A DNA stretch of 27,235 nucleotides, from contig NZ_BMOE01000025.1 in assembly GCF_014646915.1 (NCBI RefSeq), positions 1 to 27,235 on the forward strand. Direction: 5' to 3'. Made by a program: the position numbers and the translations under genes. Below are positions 15,805-23,763 of the stretch, one piece after another. Position 1 is the stretch's first letter; every line of letters begins with the position of its first letter. This stretch comes from Deinococcus aquiradiocola. GTDB lineage: Bacteria; Deinococcota; Deinococci; Deinococcales; Deinococcaceae. The notes below the pieces were generated by a model. It had not been told where the DNA came from. It was given only the letters and a program-made list of their open reading frames with translations, and made no database searches.

Positions 15805-16848
15805 ATGACGACAGGCGGCACGGGATCAGGAGCAGGCGGGACGGGCGGGACGCTGGACGCGGCGGGCGTCCTGATCGTCGGGGCGGGACTGGCGGGCCTC
15901 GCGCTCGCACGGGACCTCGTGCGGGCCGGGCGGCAGGTCATGGTGCTCGACAAGTCGCGCGGCGTGTCGGGCCGCAGCAGCACGCGCCGCGCGGGTGACA
16001 CGGCCCGCCTCGACCACGGCGCGCGCTTCTTCACGGCGCGGCACGAGCGCACCCTCGGCCTTGTCCGGGAGGGCCTGCAGGCGGGCTGGCTGGCCGAATG
16101 GACGCGCGGCGTTCCCCGCTGGCAGGCGGAGACCGTGACCGCCGAGTCGGGCGGCCACCCGCGCTACGTGCCGCCCGCCGGCATGAGCGCCCTGGGCCGC
16201 GAACTCGCGCGGGACGTGCAGGTGCAGCTGGAAGCGCAGGTCACGTCCCTGCGCCGCGCGGGGAATGTCTGGCACGCCGTCACGCAGGACGGCCGGACCT
16301 TCACGGCGGGCACCGTGATCCTGAACCTGCCCGCCCCGCAGATCGTGCCGCTGCTCGCCGGGACGGACGTGGACGTGACGCCGCTGCAGGCCGTGACATT
16401 CGACCCGTGCTGGGCCGTCGGGGCGCTCCTCGGGGCCGACGTGCCGGGCGCCGACTGGCCCGCCCTGCGCGTGCAGGACCACCAGGCGCTCGAATGGGTG
16501 GCGCGCGAGCACACCAAACGCCCGCCCGGCCACCCGCCCGCCCTGATGCTGCACGCCCGCCCCGACTGGACGCGCGATCACCTGCAGGACGACCGGGACG
16601 CGGTGGCGGCAGCCCTGCTCGCCCACGCGGCCGAAGTGGCCGGACCGTTTACGGTGAGCGGCAGCTTCGCGCACCGCTGGCTGTACGCCACGCCCGCCGC
16701 CCGCTTCCCGGACGCGCACGGGTGGCTGCCGGACGCACAGATCGGCTGGTGCGGCGACTGGTGCACGCCCGACCCGCACGGCCCGCGCGTCGAGGCGGCC
16801 CTGCTGAGCGGGTGGACGCTCGCGGACACGCTGCTCACCCGCCCCTGA
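15805..16848 (+). CDS. Renalase-like FAD-dependent oxidoreductase
   Basis: The 347-aa protein has an FAD-binding Rossmann motif VLIVGAGLAGLALARDL (about residues 22-38) with VMVLDKSRGVSGRSSTRR and the ARLDHGARFFTAR block diagnostic of the renalase/amine-oxidase-like flavoproteins. RYVPPAGMSALGREL and the C-terminal WCGDWCTPDPHGPRVEAALLSGWTLAD, the second FAD contact, complete the fold. Bacterial renalases oxidise isomeric dihydro-NAD(P) back to NAD(P); whether this member does so is not known. Residues 2-18 are an unusual Gly/Thr-rich lead (TTGGTGSGAGGTGGTLD) before the Rossmann motif. The ATG is nevertheless supported by the -10 box 6 nt upstream. It is convergent with moeA. Confidence 0.85.
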   Translation: MTTGGTGSGAGGTGGTLDAAGVLIVGAGLAGLALARDLVRAGRQVMVLDKSRGVSGRSSTRRAGDTARLDHGARFFTARHERTLGLVREGLQAGWLAEWTRGVPRWQAETVTAESGGHPRYVPPAGMSALGRELARDVQVQLEAQVTSLRRAGNVWHAVTQDGRTFTAGTVILNLPAPQIVPLLAGTDVDVTPLQAVTFDPCWAVGALLGADVPGADWPALRVQDHQALEWVAREHTKRPPGHPPALMLHARPDWTRDHLQDDRDAVAAALLAHAAEVAGPFTVSGSFAHRWLYATPAARFPDAHGWLPDAQIGWCGDWCTPDPHGPRVEAALLSGWTLADTLLTRP

Positions 16849-16894
16849 AGCGAACGCACATCCTTTCCGGGCGGCACGCGGGCAGGCGGGCGGG

Positions 16895-18100
16895 TCAGAA
16901 CAGCATGACTTCCACGTCCTCGCCCACCTGCACGGGACGCCCCTCCGGCACGATCACGAGCGCGCCCGTGTCGGACAGGGAACGCAGCACGCCGCTCCCC
17001 TGCTTCGGGTAGTCGCTGACCGTGCCGCCCTCGATGTTGCCGCGCCAGTACGCCGTCTTGTCCGGCAGGGCACGGAAGGGCGTCGCGGCCCGCAGCCGCA
17101 GCGTGAACGGCGTCTCGCCCGTCAGGGCGGGCCGCACGATCACCTGAAACACCACGAGGCTGCTGACTGGGTTGCCCGGCAGGCCGAACACCGGCAGGCC
17201 CCGCCAGCCGCCCAGCATGGCGGGACCGCCGGGCCGCAGGCGCACCTTCCAGAACGACACGCGTCCCTGTTCCAGCAGCAGGTCCCGCATGAAGTCGTAC
17301 TTGCCCATGCTGACGCCGCCCGACGTGAGCAGCACGTCCGCGCCGCCCGCCGCACCGATGCGTTCCGCGAGACGTTCCGGCGAGTCCGGCGCGTGCCCGA
17401 GGTCCAGCACGTCGCAGCCCGCCTCGCGCAGCATGGCGGCCAGCCCGTAGCGGTTGCTGTCGTACACCTGTCCCGGCGCGAGCGCCGTGCCCGGCTCGCG
17501 CACCTCGTCCCCGGTGGACAGCAGCGCCACGCGCAGGCGGCGACGCACGCTGACCTGCGCGTGCCCGAGCGACACGGCCAGTGCCAGCCGCGCGGGCGTG
17601 AGCCGCGTCCCGGCGTGCATCACCACCTCGCCCGTCCGGAAATCCCCGCCCTCCAGCCGGATGTCCGCGCCGCTCGCGGGCCGCAGCGCGTGCACCGCGT
17701 CCGGCCCGTCGTCCTGTAGCTGTTCCACCGGGCAGATCGCGTCCGCGCCGTCCGGGACGGGCGCGCCCGTGTAGATGCGCACGCACTCGCCCGGCCCCAC
17801 CCGTCCCGCGAACGGCACGCCCGCCCGCGACTCGCCCACCACCAGCAGCCGCACCGGCGTGCCCGGCCCGGCCGTGACGGTGTCCGCCTCCCGGCACGCG
17901 ATGCCGTCCAGCGCGCTCTCCGTCGCGGACGGATGACTGACGCGCGCCTCCAGGTCCGCGAACAGGAACCGTCCCGCCGCGTCCGCCACGGCGACCGTCT
18001 CGGCCACCGGGTCGGGCAGCAGGGCCGCCAGCATGGTGCGCGCCTCGGGCACGCTGACGTTCATCGGGAAGCTCGGCTCGGACGGGACGGGACTCGGCAT
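16895..18100 (-). CDS. moeA: Molybdopterin molybdenumtransferase
   Basis: The 401-aa product shows the MoeA domain order: N-terminal VSVPEARTML, SALDGIACREADT, IYTGAPVPDGADAICPVEQ, GTRLTPARLALAVSLGHAQVSV, LLSTGDEV, GQVYDSNRYGLAAMLREAGCDV, DVLLTSGGVSMGKYDFMRD, FWKVRLRPGGPAMLG, VFGLPGNPVSSLVVF and a C-terminal beta domain. MoeA inserts molybdate into adenylylated molybdopterin to make molybdenum cofactor. Its partner genes (mogA, moaA-E) are not in the window. ATG 18100 is kept as start; an internal ATG at 18064 (MNVSVPEAR) is equally good by homology. No Shine-Dalgarno sequence precedes either, and the CATCCT box 6 nt before 18100 is a poor -10. Confidence 0.93.
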   Translation of the reverse strand: MPSPVPSEPSFPMNVSVPEARTMLAALLPDPVAETVAVADAAGRFLFADLEARVSHPSATESALDGIACREADTVTAGPGTPVRLLVVGESRAGVPFAGRVGPGECVRIYTGAPVPDGADAICPVEQLQDDGPDAVHALRPASGADIRLEGGDFRTGEVVMHAGTRLTPARLALAVSLGHAQVSVRRRLRVALLSTGDEVREPGTALAPGQVYDSNRYGLAAMLREAGCDVLDLGHAPDSPERLAERIGAAGGADVLLTSGGVSMGKYDFMRDLLLEQGRVSFWKVRLRPGGPAMLGGWRGLPVFGLPGNPVSSLVVFQVIVRPALTGETPFTLRLRAATPFRALPDKTAYWRGNIEGGTVSDYPKQGSGVLRSLSDTGALVIVPEGRPVQVGEDVEVMLF

Positions 18101-18236
18101 GCGGTCAGGATGGCAGATGCCGCGCCCTCACGCCAACGGCGACCTTCACGCGCCCTGCACGCACCCGGCCGCAGCGGTCACGCCCCGCCGCCCGGTGAGC
18201 CCGCGAAGGGAGTGCCCGGGCCGGGCGGAATACGCG

Positions 18237-19223
18237 TCACTCCGGCACGATCACGACCTTGCCCGTCACGCGCCGCCCCTCCAGGTCCCGCAGGGCCTGC
18301 GCCGCGCCCTCCAGCGGGTACTCGCCCGACACCAGCAGCCGCATGCGGCCCTCCTTCATCCACCCGATCATGGTCGCCAGGTTCCGGGCGTTGCCGCGCG
18401 GGTCACGCCGCGCGAACTCGCCCCAGAACACGCCCACCACGCTCGCGCCCTTCAGGAGCGGCAGGTTCAGCGGCAGGGCCGGAATGTCGCCCGCCGCGAA
18501 CCCCACCACTAGGTACCGGCCGCCCCACGCGACGCTCCGGAACGCCGGTTCCGCGAACGATCCACCCACCGGGTCGTAGATCACGTCCGGTCCGCGCCCG
18601 CCCGTCAGTTCCTTCAGGCGCGCGCGCAGGTCCTCCGACGCGTAGTTGATGGTGTCGTCCGCGCCGTGCTCGCGGCACAGGGCGAGCTTGTCGTCGCTGC
18701 TCGCCGCCGCGATCACCCGCGCGCCCAGCGCGTGCCCGATCTGCACGGCGCTCAGGCCCACGCCGCCCGCCGCGCCCAGCACCAGCAACGTCTCGCCCGC
18801 GCGCAGGCCCGCGCGGTCCACGAGCGCGTGGTACGACGTGCCGGACGCCAGCGTGAACGCCGCCGCCTCCGCGAAGCCCAGTTCGGGCGGCATCGGCATC
18901 ACCTGCCGCGCGTCCGCCAGCGCGTGCGTCGCGTACCCGCCCGTGTTCAGGAACGCGATCACGCGGTCCCCCACCTGCACGTGACTCACGCCCTCCCCGG
19001 TCGCCAGCACCTCGCCCGCCACTTCCGAGCCGGGCGTGAACGGCAGTTCCGGCCGGAACTGGTACTTGCCCTGAATGATGAGCGTGTCCGGGAAGTTCAC
19101 GCCCGCCGCGCGCACGCGCAGCAGCACCTCGCCCGCTCCGGGCTGCGGGACGGGCAGGGTCTCGACGGTCAGCGATTCGGCTTCGCCCCAGGCGTGGCAG
19201 CGCACGGCTTTCATTTCGTCCAT
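18237..19223 (-). CDS. Zinc-independent NADPH:quinone oxidoreductase family protein (MDR superfamily)
   Basis: The 328-aa product is a medium-chain dehydrogenase/reductase of the quinone oxidoreductase branch. It has the GroES-like N-terminal domain (GEVLLRVRAAGVNFPDTLIIQGKYQ, FTPGSEVAGEV) and a Rossmann domain (ETLLVLGAAGGVGLSAVQIGHALGARVIAAASS) with GADDTINY and GPDVIYDPVGG. The catalytic-zinc and structural-zinc cysteines of alcohol dehydrogenases are missing, as expected for this branch. It probably uses NADPH to reduce quinones or alpha,beta-unsaturated carbonyls. The start at 19223 follows GGAGG at 19230-19234 with a 6-nt spacer. A TACACT box at 19262-19267 gives a short leader. The longer frame to 19301 is therefore not used. 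Confidence 0.9.
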   Translation of the reverse strand: MDEMKAVRCHAWGEAESLTVETLPVPQPGAGEVLLRVRAAGVNFPDTLIIQGKYQFRPELPFTPGSEVAGEVLATGEGVSHVQVGDRVIAFLNTGGYATHALADARQVMPMPPELGFAEAAAFTLASGTSYHALVDRAGLRAGETLLVLGAAGGVGLSAVQIGHALGARVIAAASSDDKLALCREHGADDTINYASEDLRARLKELTGGRGPDVIYDPVGGSFAEPAFRSVAWGGRYLVVGFAAGDIPALPLNLPLLKGASVVGVFWGEFARRDPRGNARNLATMIGWMKEGRMRLLVSGEYPLEGAAQALRDLEGRRVTGKVVIVPE

Positions 19224-19261
19224 GGTGGTCCTCCGTGACTCGGGTTGTGATTGCTGGACTG

Positions 19262-19267
19262 AGTGTA
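19262..19267 (-). promoter_or_regulatory. -10 box of the quinone oxidoreductase gene
   Basis: TACACT on the minus strand lies 38 nt before the ATG at 19223, with GGAGG between them, so this gene has a conventional leader. No clear -35 is seen. Confidence 0.4.
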
Positions 19268-19337
19268 ACGGCAAGGGCCGCCTTCCGCACGCCACGCGCA
19301 CCCCCGCCCCCCGGGACGCCCCGCCCGGCCCGCCCGT

Positions 19338-19961
19338 TCAGTCGGGAATCAGTGCGGCCAGCGCGCGGTCCTCGTCACGCGCGCTGCCCTGCAGGTGGGC
19401 GCGCACGGCCGCCCGGTCCGCCGCGCCCTTGTTCTGACTCAGCTTGAATTTCCCGTCCAGGCTCCGCACCGGCAGACGGAACGTGACCACGCCGCGCAGC
19501 ATGCGCTCCTCGAACTCCGCCGGAATGCCCGGCGCGTCCGGCGTGAGGGTCCGCGTCAGGGCGCGCGCCACCTCGCGCGCCTCGTCGCCCTCCACGCGCT
19601 CCGCCTGCCCGCGCGCCTGCACCGTCACGTAATTCCACGTCCCCACCTGCGGGGCCGACACGTACCACCCGGCGTCCACCAGCGCGTGCGGCCCCTGAAA
19701 CACCACCAGCGTCGACCGGCCAGGAAGCGCCTCCGCCTGCGGATTCCCGCGCGCCAGATGCCAGTGCAGTGTCACCGCCACGCCCGCAGCGCCGTCCCCG
19801 GCCCGGCCCTCGCCGCGCGTGACGGTCGTCAGGACCGGGACCGGCGTCGCCAGCGGCTCCCCCTGCGCGTCACTGCAGATCACCGCAGCGAAGGGCGCGC
19901 CCCGCATCACGCTCAGCAGCCGTTCTGGGTCCTGCTCACGGAAGTCCGCCGGAAGGTACAT
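19338..19961 (-). CDS. PaiB-family FMN-binding protein
   Basis: The 207-aa product matches the PaiB/FMN-binding split-barrel family: N-terminal MYLPADFREQD, central HWHLARGNPQAEAL, VVFQGPHALVDAGWYVS, TWNYVTVQARG, and C-terminal LDGKFKLSQNKGAADR. In Bacillus, PaiB acts with PaiA as a negative regulator of sporulation and protease genes, but most family members are simply predicted flavin- or haem-binding proteins. No PaiA acetyltransferase lies next to it. The ATG at 19961 is preceded by TATGCT ending 6 nt upstream, so the transcript is probably leaderless. The gene is divergent from lpdA, and a perfect 12-bp inverted repeat lies between the two promoters. Confidence 0.88.
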   Translation of the reverse strand: MYLPADFREQDPERLLSVMRGAPFAAVICSDAQGEPLATPVPVLTTVTRGEGRAGDGAAGVAVTLHWHLARGNPQAEALPGRSTLVVFQGPHALVDAGWYVSAPQVGTWNYVTVQARGQAERVEGDEAREVARALTRTLTPDAPGIPAEFEERMLRGVVTFRLPVRSLDGKFKLSQNKGAADRAAVRAHLQGSARDEDRALAALIPD

Positions 19962-19967
19962 GCCCGC

Positions 19968-19973
19968 AGCATA
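19968..19973 (-). promoter_or_regulatory. -10 box of the PaiB-family gene (leaderless)
   Basis: TATGCT on the minus strand ends 6 nt before the ATG at 19961. Confidence 0.5.
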
Positions 19974-19999
19974 CCGGCCCGCCCGCGCCGTGCGCCTCT

Positions 20000-20032
20000 G
20001 CCGGATTCACCACTCGGGACGGTGAATCCGGC
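20000..20032. promoter_or_regulatory. Perfect inverted repeat between the divergent PaiB-family and lpdA promoters
   Basis: GCCGGATTCACC (20000-20011) and GGTGAATCCGGC (20021-20032) are exact reverse complements, separated by 9 nt. The repeat lies upstream of both -10 boxes (19968-19973 and 20069-20074), next to the expected -35 regions. That position fits an operator for either or both genes. It is not after any gene end and has no T-run, so it is not a terminator. Confidence 0.55.
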
Positions 20033-20068
20033 GGCCCTGGCCTGTCACTGCGCTCACGGGCCCGGACT

Positions 20069-20074
20069 TAGAAT
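20069..20074 (+). promoter_or_regulatory. -10 box of lpdA (leaderless)
   Basis: TAGAAT ends 6 nt before the ATG at 20081, with no Shine-Dalgarno sequence between. Confidence 0.6.
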
Positions 20075-20080
20075 GCGGGC

Positions 20081-21487
20081 ATGACCAACGCTCCTCTGAA
20101 CTTCGACCTTCTGGTGATCGGTGCAGGGCCTGGCGGGTATCACGCCGCGATTCGTGCGGCTCAGCTGGGCCTCAAGGTGGCGTGCGCCGAGATGGGCGCC
20201 GTGGGCGGCGTGTGCCTGAACATCGGCTGCATCCCCACCAAGGCGCTGCTGCACGCGGGCGAGACGATGGCGGCCGGGAAGCACGCCACCGAGTTCGGCC
20301 TGAACTTCGGCGCGCCCACCCTCGACATCCCCAAACTGAACGGCTGGAAGGACAGCATCGTCAAGAAACTCACGGGCGGCGTGTCGGGCCTGTTCCGCGC
20401 CAACAAGGTCACGCACCTCGTCGGGCAGGCGAGCTTCGTGGACGCGCACACCGTCCGTATCGGTGACCAGACGGTCACGGCGAGCAGCATCATCATCGCG
20501 ACCGGCAGCGAGCCCGCCGCCCTGAAGGGCCTGGACGTCGATCAGCGCGTGATCGTGGACTCGACCGGCGCGCTGAACGTCCCCGACCCCGTCCCGGCGC
20601 GGATGCTGTGCGTGGGCGGCGGCGTGATCGGCTTCGAGTTCGCGCACATCTACAACAACCTCGGCACGAAGGTGAAGGTCATCGAGTTCCTGCCGAACAT
20701 CATTCCGGGCGCCGACGCGGACGCCGTCAAGGAATTCTCGAAGAGCATGAAGAAGCAGGGCATCGAGATCCAGACGCGCACCAAGGCGAACAGCGCCACC
20801 GTGAACGGCAACGAGGTCGTCGTCGAGATCGAGAACGTCGAGACGGGCGAGAAGACCCTGGAAACCTTCGACCGCGTGCTCGTCGCCGTGGGACGCCGCC
20901 CCCGCACGGACGGCCTGAACCTCGCCGCGGCGGGCCTGCAGACCACCGAGCGCGGCTTCATCGAAGTGAACCGCAGGATGCAGACGGCCGTGCCGCACAT
21001 CTACGCCGTCGGTGACGTGGCCGGGAACCCCATGCTGGCCCACAAGGCCATGAAGGAAGGCCTCGTCGCGGCGGAAGTTGCCGCCGGGAAGCCCAGCGAG
21101 CAGGACGCCGTCGCCATTCCGGGCGTCGTGTACACCTCGCCGGAACTCGCATGGGTGGGCCTCACCGAACAGGAAGCGAAAGACAAGGGCTACAGCGTCA
21201 AGACGGGCGTGTTCCCCATGAGCGCCTCGGGGCGGGCCATGACGCTGCAGAGCACGGACGGCTTCGTGAAGATGGTGGTGGAGGAGGGCAGCGACCTGCT
21301 GCTCGGCGTGCACATCGTCGGGCCGCACGCGAGCGACATGCTCGGCGAGGCGAGCCTCGCACTCGAGATGGCCGCCACCGCCAGCGACGTGGCCCTCACC
21401 ATCCACGCGCACCCCACCCTGGGCGAGAGCGTGCTGGAGGCCGCCGAGGCCGTGCACAAGCAGGCGATCCACATCATCAACCGCTGA
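20081..21487 (+). CDS. lpdA: Dihydrolipoyl dehydrogenase (E3)
   Basis: The 468-aa protein has the full E3 architecture: FAD motif [19 protein letters not shown], redox disulfide Cys45-Cys50 in [19 protein letters not shown]-binding motif [27 protein letters not shown] for FAD, and the C-terminal interface with the catalytic His444-Glu449 pair (HPTLGE). It reoxidises lipoamide on the E2 subunits of 2-oxoacid dehydrogenases or the glycine cleavage system, passing electrons to NAD+. No E1 or E2 gene is nearby, so its complex cannot be assigned. It may be a shared E3. Confidence 0.95.
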   Translation: MTNAPLNFDLLVIGAGPGGYHAAIRAAQLGLKVACAEMGAVGGVCLNIGCIPTKALLHAGETMAAGKHATEFGLNFGAPTLDIPKLNGWKDSIVKKLTGGVSGLFRANKVTHLVGQASFVDAHTVRIGDQTVTASSIIIATGSEPAALKGLDVDQRVIVDSTGALNVPDPVPARMLCVGGGVIGFEFAHIYNNLGTKVKVIEFLPNIIPGADADAVKEFSKSMKKQGIEIQTRTKANSATVNGNEVVVEIENVETGEKTLETFDRVLVAVGRRPRTDGLNLAAAGLQTTERGFIEVNRRMQTAVPHIYAVGDVAGNPMLAHKAMKEGLVAAEVAAGKPSEQDAVAIPGVVYTSPELAWVGLTEQEAKDKGYSVKTGVFPMSASGRAMTLQSTDGFVKMVVEEGSDLLLGVHIVGPHASDMLGEASLALEMAATASDVALTIHAHPTLGESVLEAAEAVHKQAIHIINR

Positions 21488-21550
21488 CGCGCAACCTGAA
21501 CGGCAGGTGCCGTACCCGTCCGCGTGCCTTCCGGGGTACGCTGGACGGGT

Positions 21551-21862
21551 ATGTCACTCGTCGTGCTCATCACTGTTCCTGAAGATCAGGCGCGCGACCT
21601 GGCCCGCACCCTCGTCCGCGAGCGGCTGGCAGGCAGCGTCAACGTGCTCTCAGGCAGCCACTCCGTGTACGTGTGGGAGGGCGACGTGTCCGAGGACACC
21701 GAATCGCTTCTGCTCGTCAAGACCACCCGCGAACGCTACGGGGCCCTGCAGGCGCGCGTGCGGGAACTGCACCCGTACCAGATTCCGGAAATCCTGGCGC
21801 TGGATACCGTGCAGGAACTCCCGGAGTTCAGCGCGTGGCTGCGGGGCGTCCTGCCCGTATGA
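21551..21862 (+). CDS. cutA: CutA-family divalent-cation tolerance protein
   Basis: The 103-aa product matches CutA over its whole length: [56 protein letters not shown] and [16 protein letters not shown]. CutA forms a trimer related to PII signal proteins and is linked to tolerance of copper and other divalent ions in E. coli, although its direct role is unsettled. The start at 21551 gives MSLVVLI at the normal position; a TACGCT box ends 8 nt upstream. An in-frame GTG at 21524 would add nine residues. The gene is convergent with the DUF1697 gene and follows lpdA by 63 bp. Confidence 0.93.
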   Translation: MSLVVLITVPEDQARDLARTLVRERLAGSVNVLSGSHSVYVWEGDVSEDTESLLLVKTTRERYGALQARVRELHPYQIPEILALDTVQELPEFSAWLRGVLPV

Positions 21863-21963
21863 CCTGAGCCGGATTCTGACGGGAGCCCGTGGCGCACGTG
21901 TTCGAGCAGAGCGGGGAGGACTGAACCGGACGGAACCCGCGTGACCTGGCGTGACGGGTGTGG

Positions 21964-22539
21964 TCAGGGGCCGAGCAGGATTGCGAGGGCGTCCACGGTG
22001 CGCCAGTTGCGGACCGTGACCTGTACGCCCAGCCGCCGCTCCAGCGTCCCGTGATCCAGGCGCGTGCGCGCCATGCCGTTCGGGAGGTGCAGGTACAGCG
22101 TCCGGCCCGACAGCGTCCAGTCGTCCGGGCCGCGCGGCACGGCCAGCAGCGAGGCGAGCCCCTCGGCGTCCGGCTCGCTGCTCAGGCACGCGAGGTGGAC
22201 GCGCGTGCCGTCCGCGAGTGCCTGCGCGTGGTACGGGTTGCCGTGCCGGGCGGCCAGCCACTCCTCGCGCGTCCGGAGCGTCACGCCGACCGGGAAGCCG
22301 AACGCGTCCGCCAGTGCGCCCTCCAGGGTGCCGGCGTCCGGGCAGTGCGCGCGGAACACCACGTTCCCGCTCTGCACGTGCGTCCGCGCGTCCTGCAGGT
22401 CCAGGCCCGCCAGGACGGCCTTCAGGGCGGGCATCGTGACGCGCCGGTGCCCGCCCACGTTGATGCCGCGCAGGAGGGCCACGTGCAGCGGGGCCGGGCG
22501 GGTGGCGGGCGGGACGGGCGGCCGGGAGGGGAGAGGCAT
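21964..22539 (-). CDS. DUF1697 family protein
   Basis: The 191-aa product has the DUF1697 signature: HVALLRGINVGGHRRVTMPALKAVL, then THVQSGNVVF, and a C-terminal part with LYLHLPNGMARTRL and VTVRNWRTVDALA. The family is widespread in bacteria and has no established function. The first 15 residues are a Pro-rich lead, so a slightly later start is possible. The ATG at 22539 has a GGGAGGG purine run 2 nt upstream, which is too close for an optimal ribosome-binding site, and CACAAT 8 nt upstream. The frame continues to 23043, but that part is a shadow of frnE. The gene is divergent from frnE. Confidence 0.88.
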   Translation of the reverse strand: MPLPSRPPVPPATRPAPLHVALLRGINVGGHRRVTMPALKAVLAGLDLQDARTHVQSGNVVFRAHCPDAGTLEGALADAFGFPVGVTLRTREEWLAARHGNPYHAQALADGTRVHLACLSSEPDAEGLASLLAVPRGPDDWTLSGRTLYLHLPNGMARTRLDHGTLERRLGVQVTVRNWRTVDALAILLGP

Positions 22540-22662
22540 ACCCTCCCATTGTGCCCGCCCCTGTGATTGCGCCCGCCTCGCGTGCGGCGGGACGTGCGGG
22601 CCGGGGCGCGCATGGTGAGCTGGCTTCCGGCACGCCCGCCGCGCCCGCCGCACACTGAAGAC

Positions 22663-23439
22663 ATGACCGCCCCCCTCAGCACCCTCACCGATTCCGCCAC
22701 CCTGCCGCGCATCACGGTCGACATCTGGTCCGACATCGCCTGCCCGTGGTGCTACATCGGCAAGCGCCGCTTCGAGCAGGCGCTCGGCCAGTTCCCGCAG
22801 GCCGCGCAGGTGGACGTCGTGTGGCACAGCTTCGAACTCGACCCGACCGCGCCCGCCGTGAACCCCGTCGGCATGCGCGACGGGCTCGCCATGAAGTACG
22901 GCACCAGCACCGACAAGGCCCAGGGCATGCTGGACAGCATGACCGCCACCGCCGCGCAGGAAGGCCTGGAGTACCACTTCGAGCGCGCCAGCCTCGCCAA
23001 CACCTTCCAGGCGCACCAGGTCATTCACCTCGCCGCCCGGCACGGCCTGCAGGACGCCATGAAGGAACGCCTCCTGAAGGCGTACATGACGGAAGGCGAG
23101 ACGCTCAGCGACACGGACACCCTGGTGCGCCTCGCCGGGCAGGTCGGGCTGGACGCGCAGGAGGTCCGGGACGCGCTGGACGCCCAGACGTACGCGCAGG
23201 CCGTCCGGCAGGACGAGGCGCAGGCCCGCGCGTACGGCATTCAGGGCGTGCCGTTCTTCGTGCTGGGCGGCAAGTACGGCGTGTCCGGCGCGCAGGACCC
23301 CGCCACGCTGCGCGGCGCGCTGGAACAGGTGTGGAACGAGATCGCGCCCCAGCCCGCCCCGCTGCAGCTGCTCGGCACGCCGGACGCCGCCGACGGCTGC
23401 GAGGACGGCTCCTGCGCCGTGCCCAGCCTGAAGGACTGA
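22663..23439 (+). CDS. frnE: FrnE-type disulfide isomerase (DsbA family, dual Cys motif)
   Basis: The 258-aa protein is a DsbA-like thioredoxin-fold enzyme: DIWSDIACPWCYIGKRRFE carries the active-site CPWC (Cys27-Cys30), followed by the helical insertion and the cis-Pro loop GIQGVPFFVLGGKYGVSGAQ. The C-terminal DGCEDGSCAVPS holds a second motif, Cys246-X4-Cys251. D. radiodurans FrnE is a cytoplasmic disulfide isomerase with exactly this CXXC plus CX4C pairing and contributes to oxidative-stress and radiation tolerance, so the same role is likely. No signal peptide is present, in keeping with a cytoplasmic location. The start at 22663 is preceded by CACACT ending 6 nt upstream; the longer frame from 22567 crosses that box. 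A strong hairpin lies 27 nt after the stop. Confidence 0.92.
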   Translation: MTAPLSTLTDSATLPRITVDIWSDIACPWCYIGKRRFEQALGQFPQAAQVDVVWHSFELDPTAPAVNPVGMRDGLAMKYGTSTDKAQGMLDSMTATAAQEGLEYHFERASLANTFQAHQVIHLAARHGLQDAMKERLLKAYMTEGETLSDTDTLVRLAGQVGLDAQEVRDALDAQTYAQAVRQDEAQARAYGIQGVPFFVLGGKYGVSGAQDPATLRGALEQVWNEIAPQPAPLQLLGTPDAADGCEDGSCAVPSLKD

Positions 23440-23465
23440 CCCTCCGCCACCCAGACCGACCCGCT

Positions 23466-23498
23466 CAGGCCGCCCGGACCACCGTCCAGGGCGGCCTG
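23466..23498 (+). terminator. Hairpin terminator after frnE
   Basis: CAGGCCGCCC (23466-23475) pairs with GGGCGGCCTG (23489-23498), and the inner GGAC/GTCC adds 4 bp. The T-tract after it is poor. Confidence 0.6.
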
Positions 23499-23508
23499 CC
23501 TGCTGTCC

Positions 23509-23638
23509 TGAAACCGGGCCGAGCTGAACGCCTGGAGTTCAGCCGGGCGAAGCGAGCACCAGCAGTCCGGTCTGGAGGAGATGGAAGGGATGCCGGTGCT
23601 GGTTCCGGCCTCCCTTTCTCCGGCTCAGCACCGTATGA
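23509..23638. repeat. MITE-like dispersed intergenic repeat, copy B
   Basis: The reverse complement aligns with copy A (1380-1510) over its full length. Shared blocks include the terminal ATACGGT, AGCACCG-CATCCCTTCCA, GGTGCTCGCTTCGC and the GCTGAAC...GTTCAGC hairpin. The length is nearly identical (130 against 131 bp). It lies between the frnE terminator and the aminotransferase promoter. No ORF is present. Confidence 0.75.
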
Positions 23639-23649
23639 CACTGTGTCTC

Positions 23650-23679
23650 TTGTGCGTCCAGCACGCCGAAAACTAAGAT
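23650..23679 (+). promoter_or_regulatory. Promoter of the aminotransferase-mmsA operon
   Basis: TTGTGC (23650-23655), 18 nt, then TAAGAT (23674-23679). A start near 23686 gives a leader of about 78 nt ending in AGGAGGG (23753-23759), 4 nt before the ATG. Confidence 0.6.
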
Positions 23680-23763
23680 GAAGTCCTCACAGGCGTTCCG
23701 GTCCGTCAGGGGTGCAGCCACCATACGCCCGGCCGGACGGAACCCGCATCACAGGAGGGCGTC

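Noticed and set aside
15587..15808. 73-codon plus-strand frame in the P450-flavoprotein gap
   Set aside because: The first part (GAWAVCFLPDVFAGEFTNES) looks protein-like, but there is no ribosome-binding site, no -10, and the rest is Arg/Pro-rich. It runs past the well-supported start at 15805. A decayed gene fragment is possible but not supportable.
16578..17897. Long minus-strand frame over moeA and the flavoprotein end
   Set aside because: It is Gly/Arg-rich, in a different frame from moeA, and crosses a convergent gene boundary.
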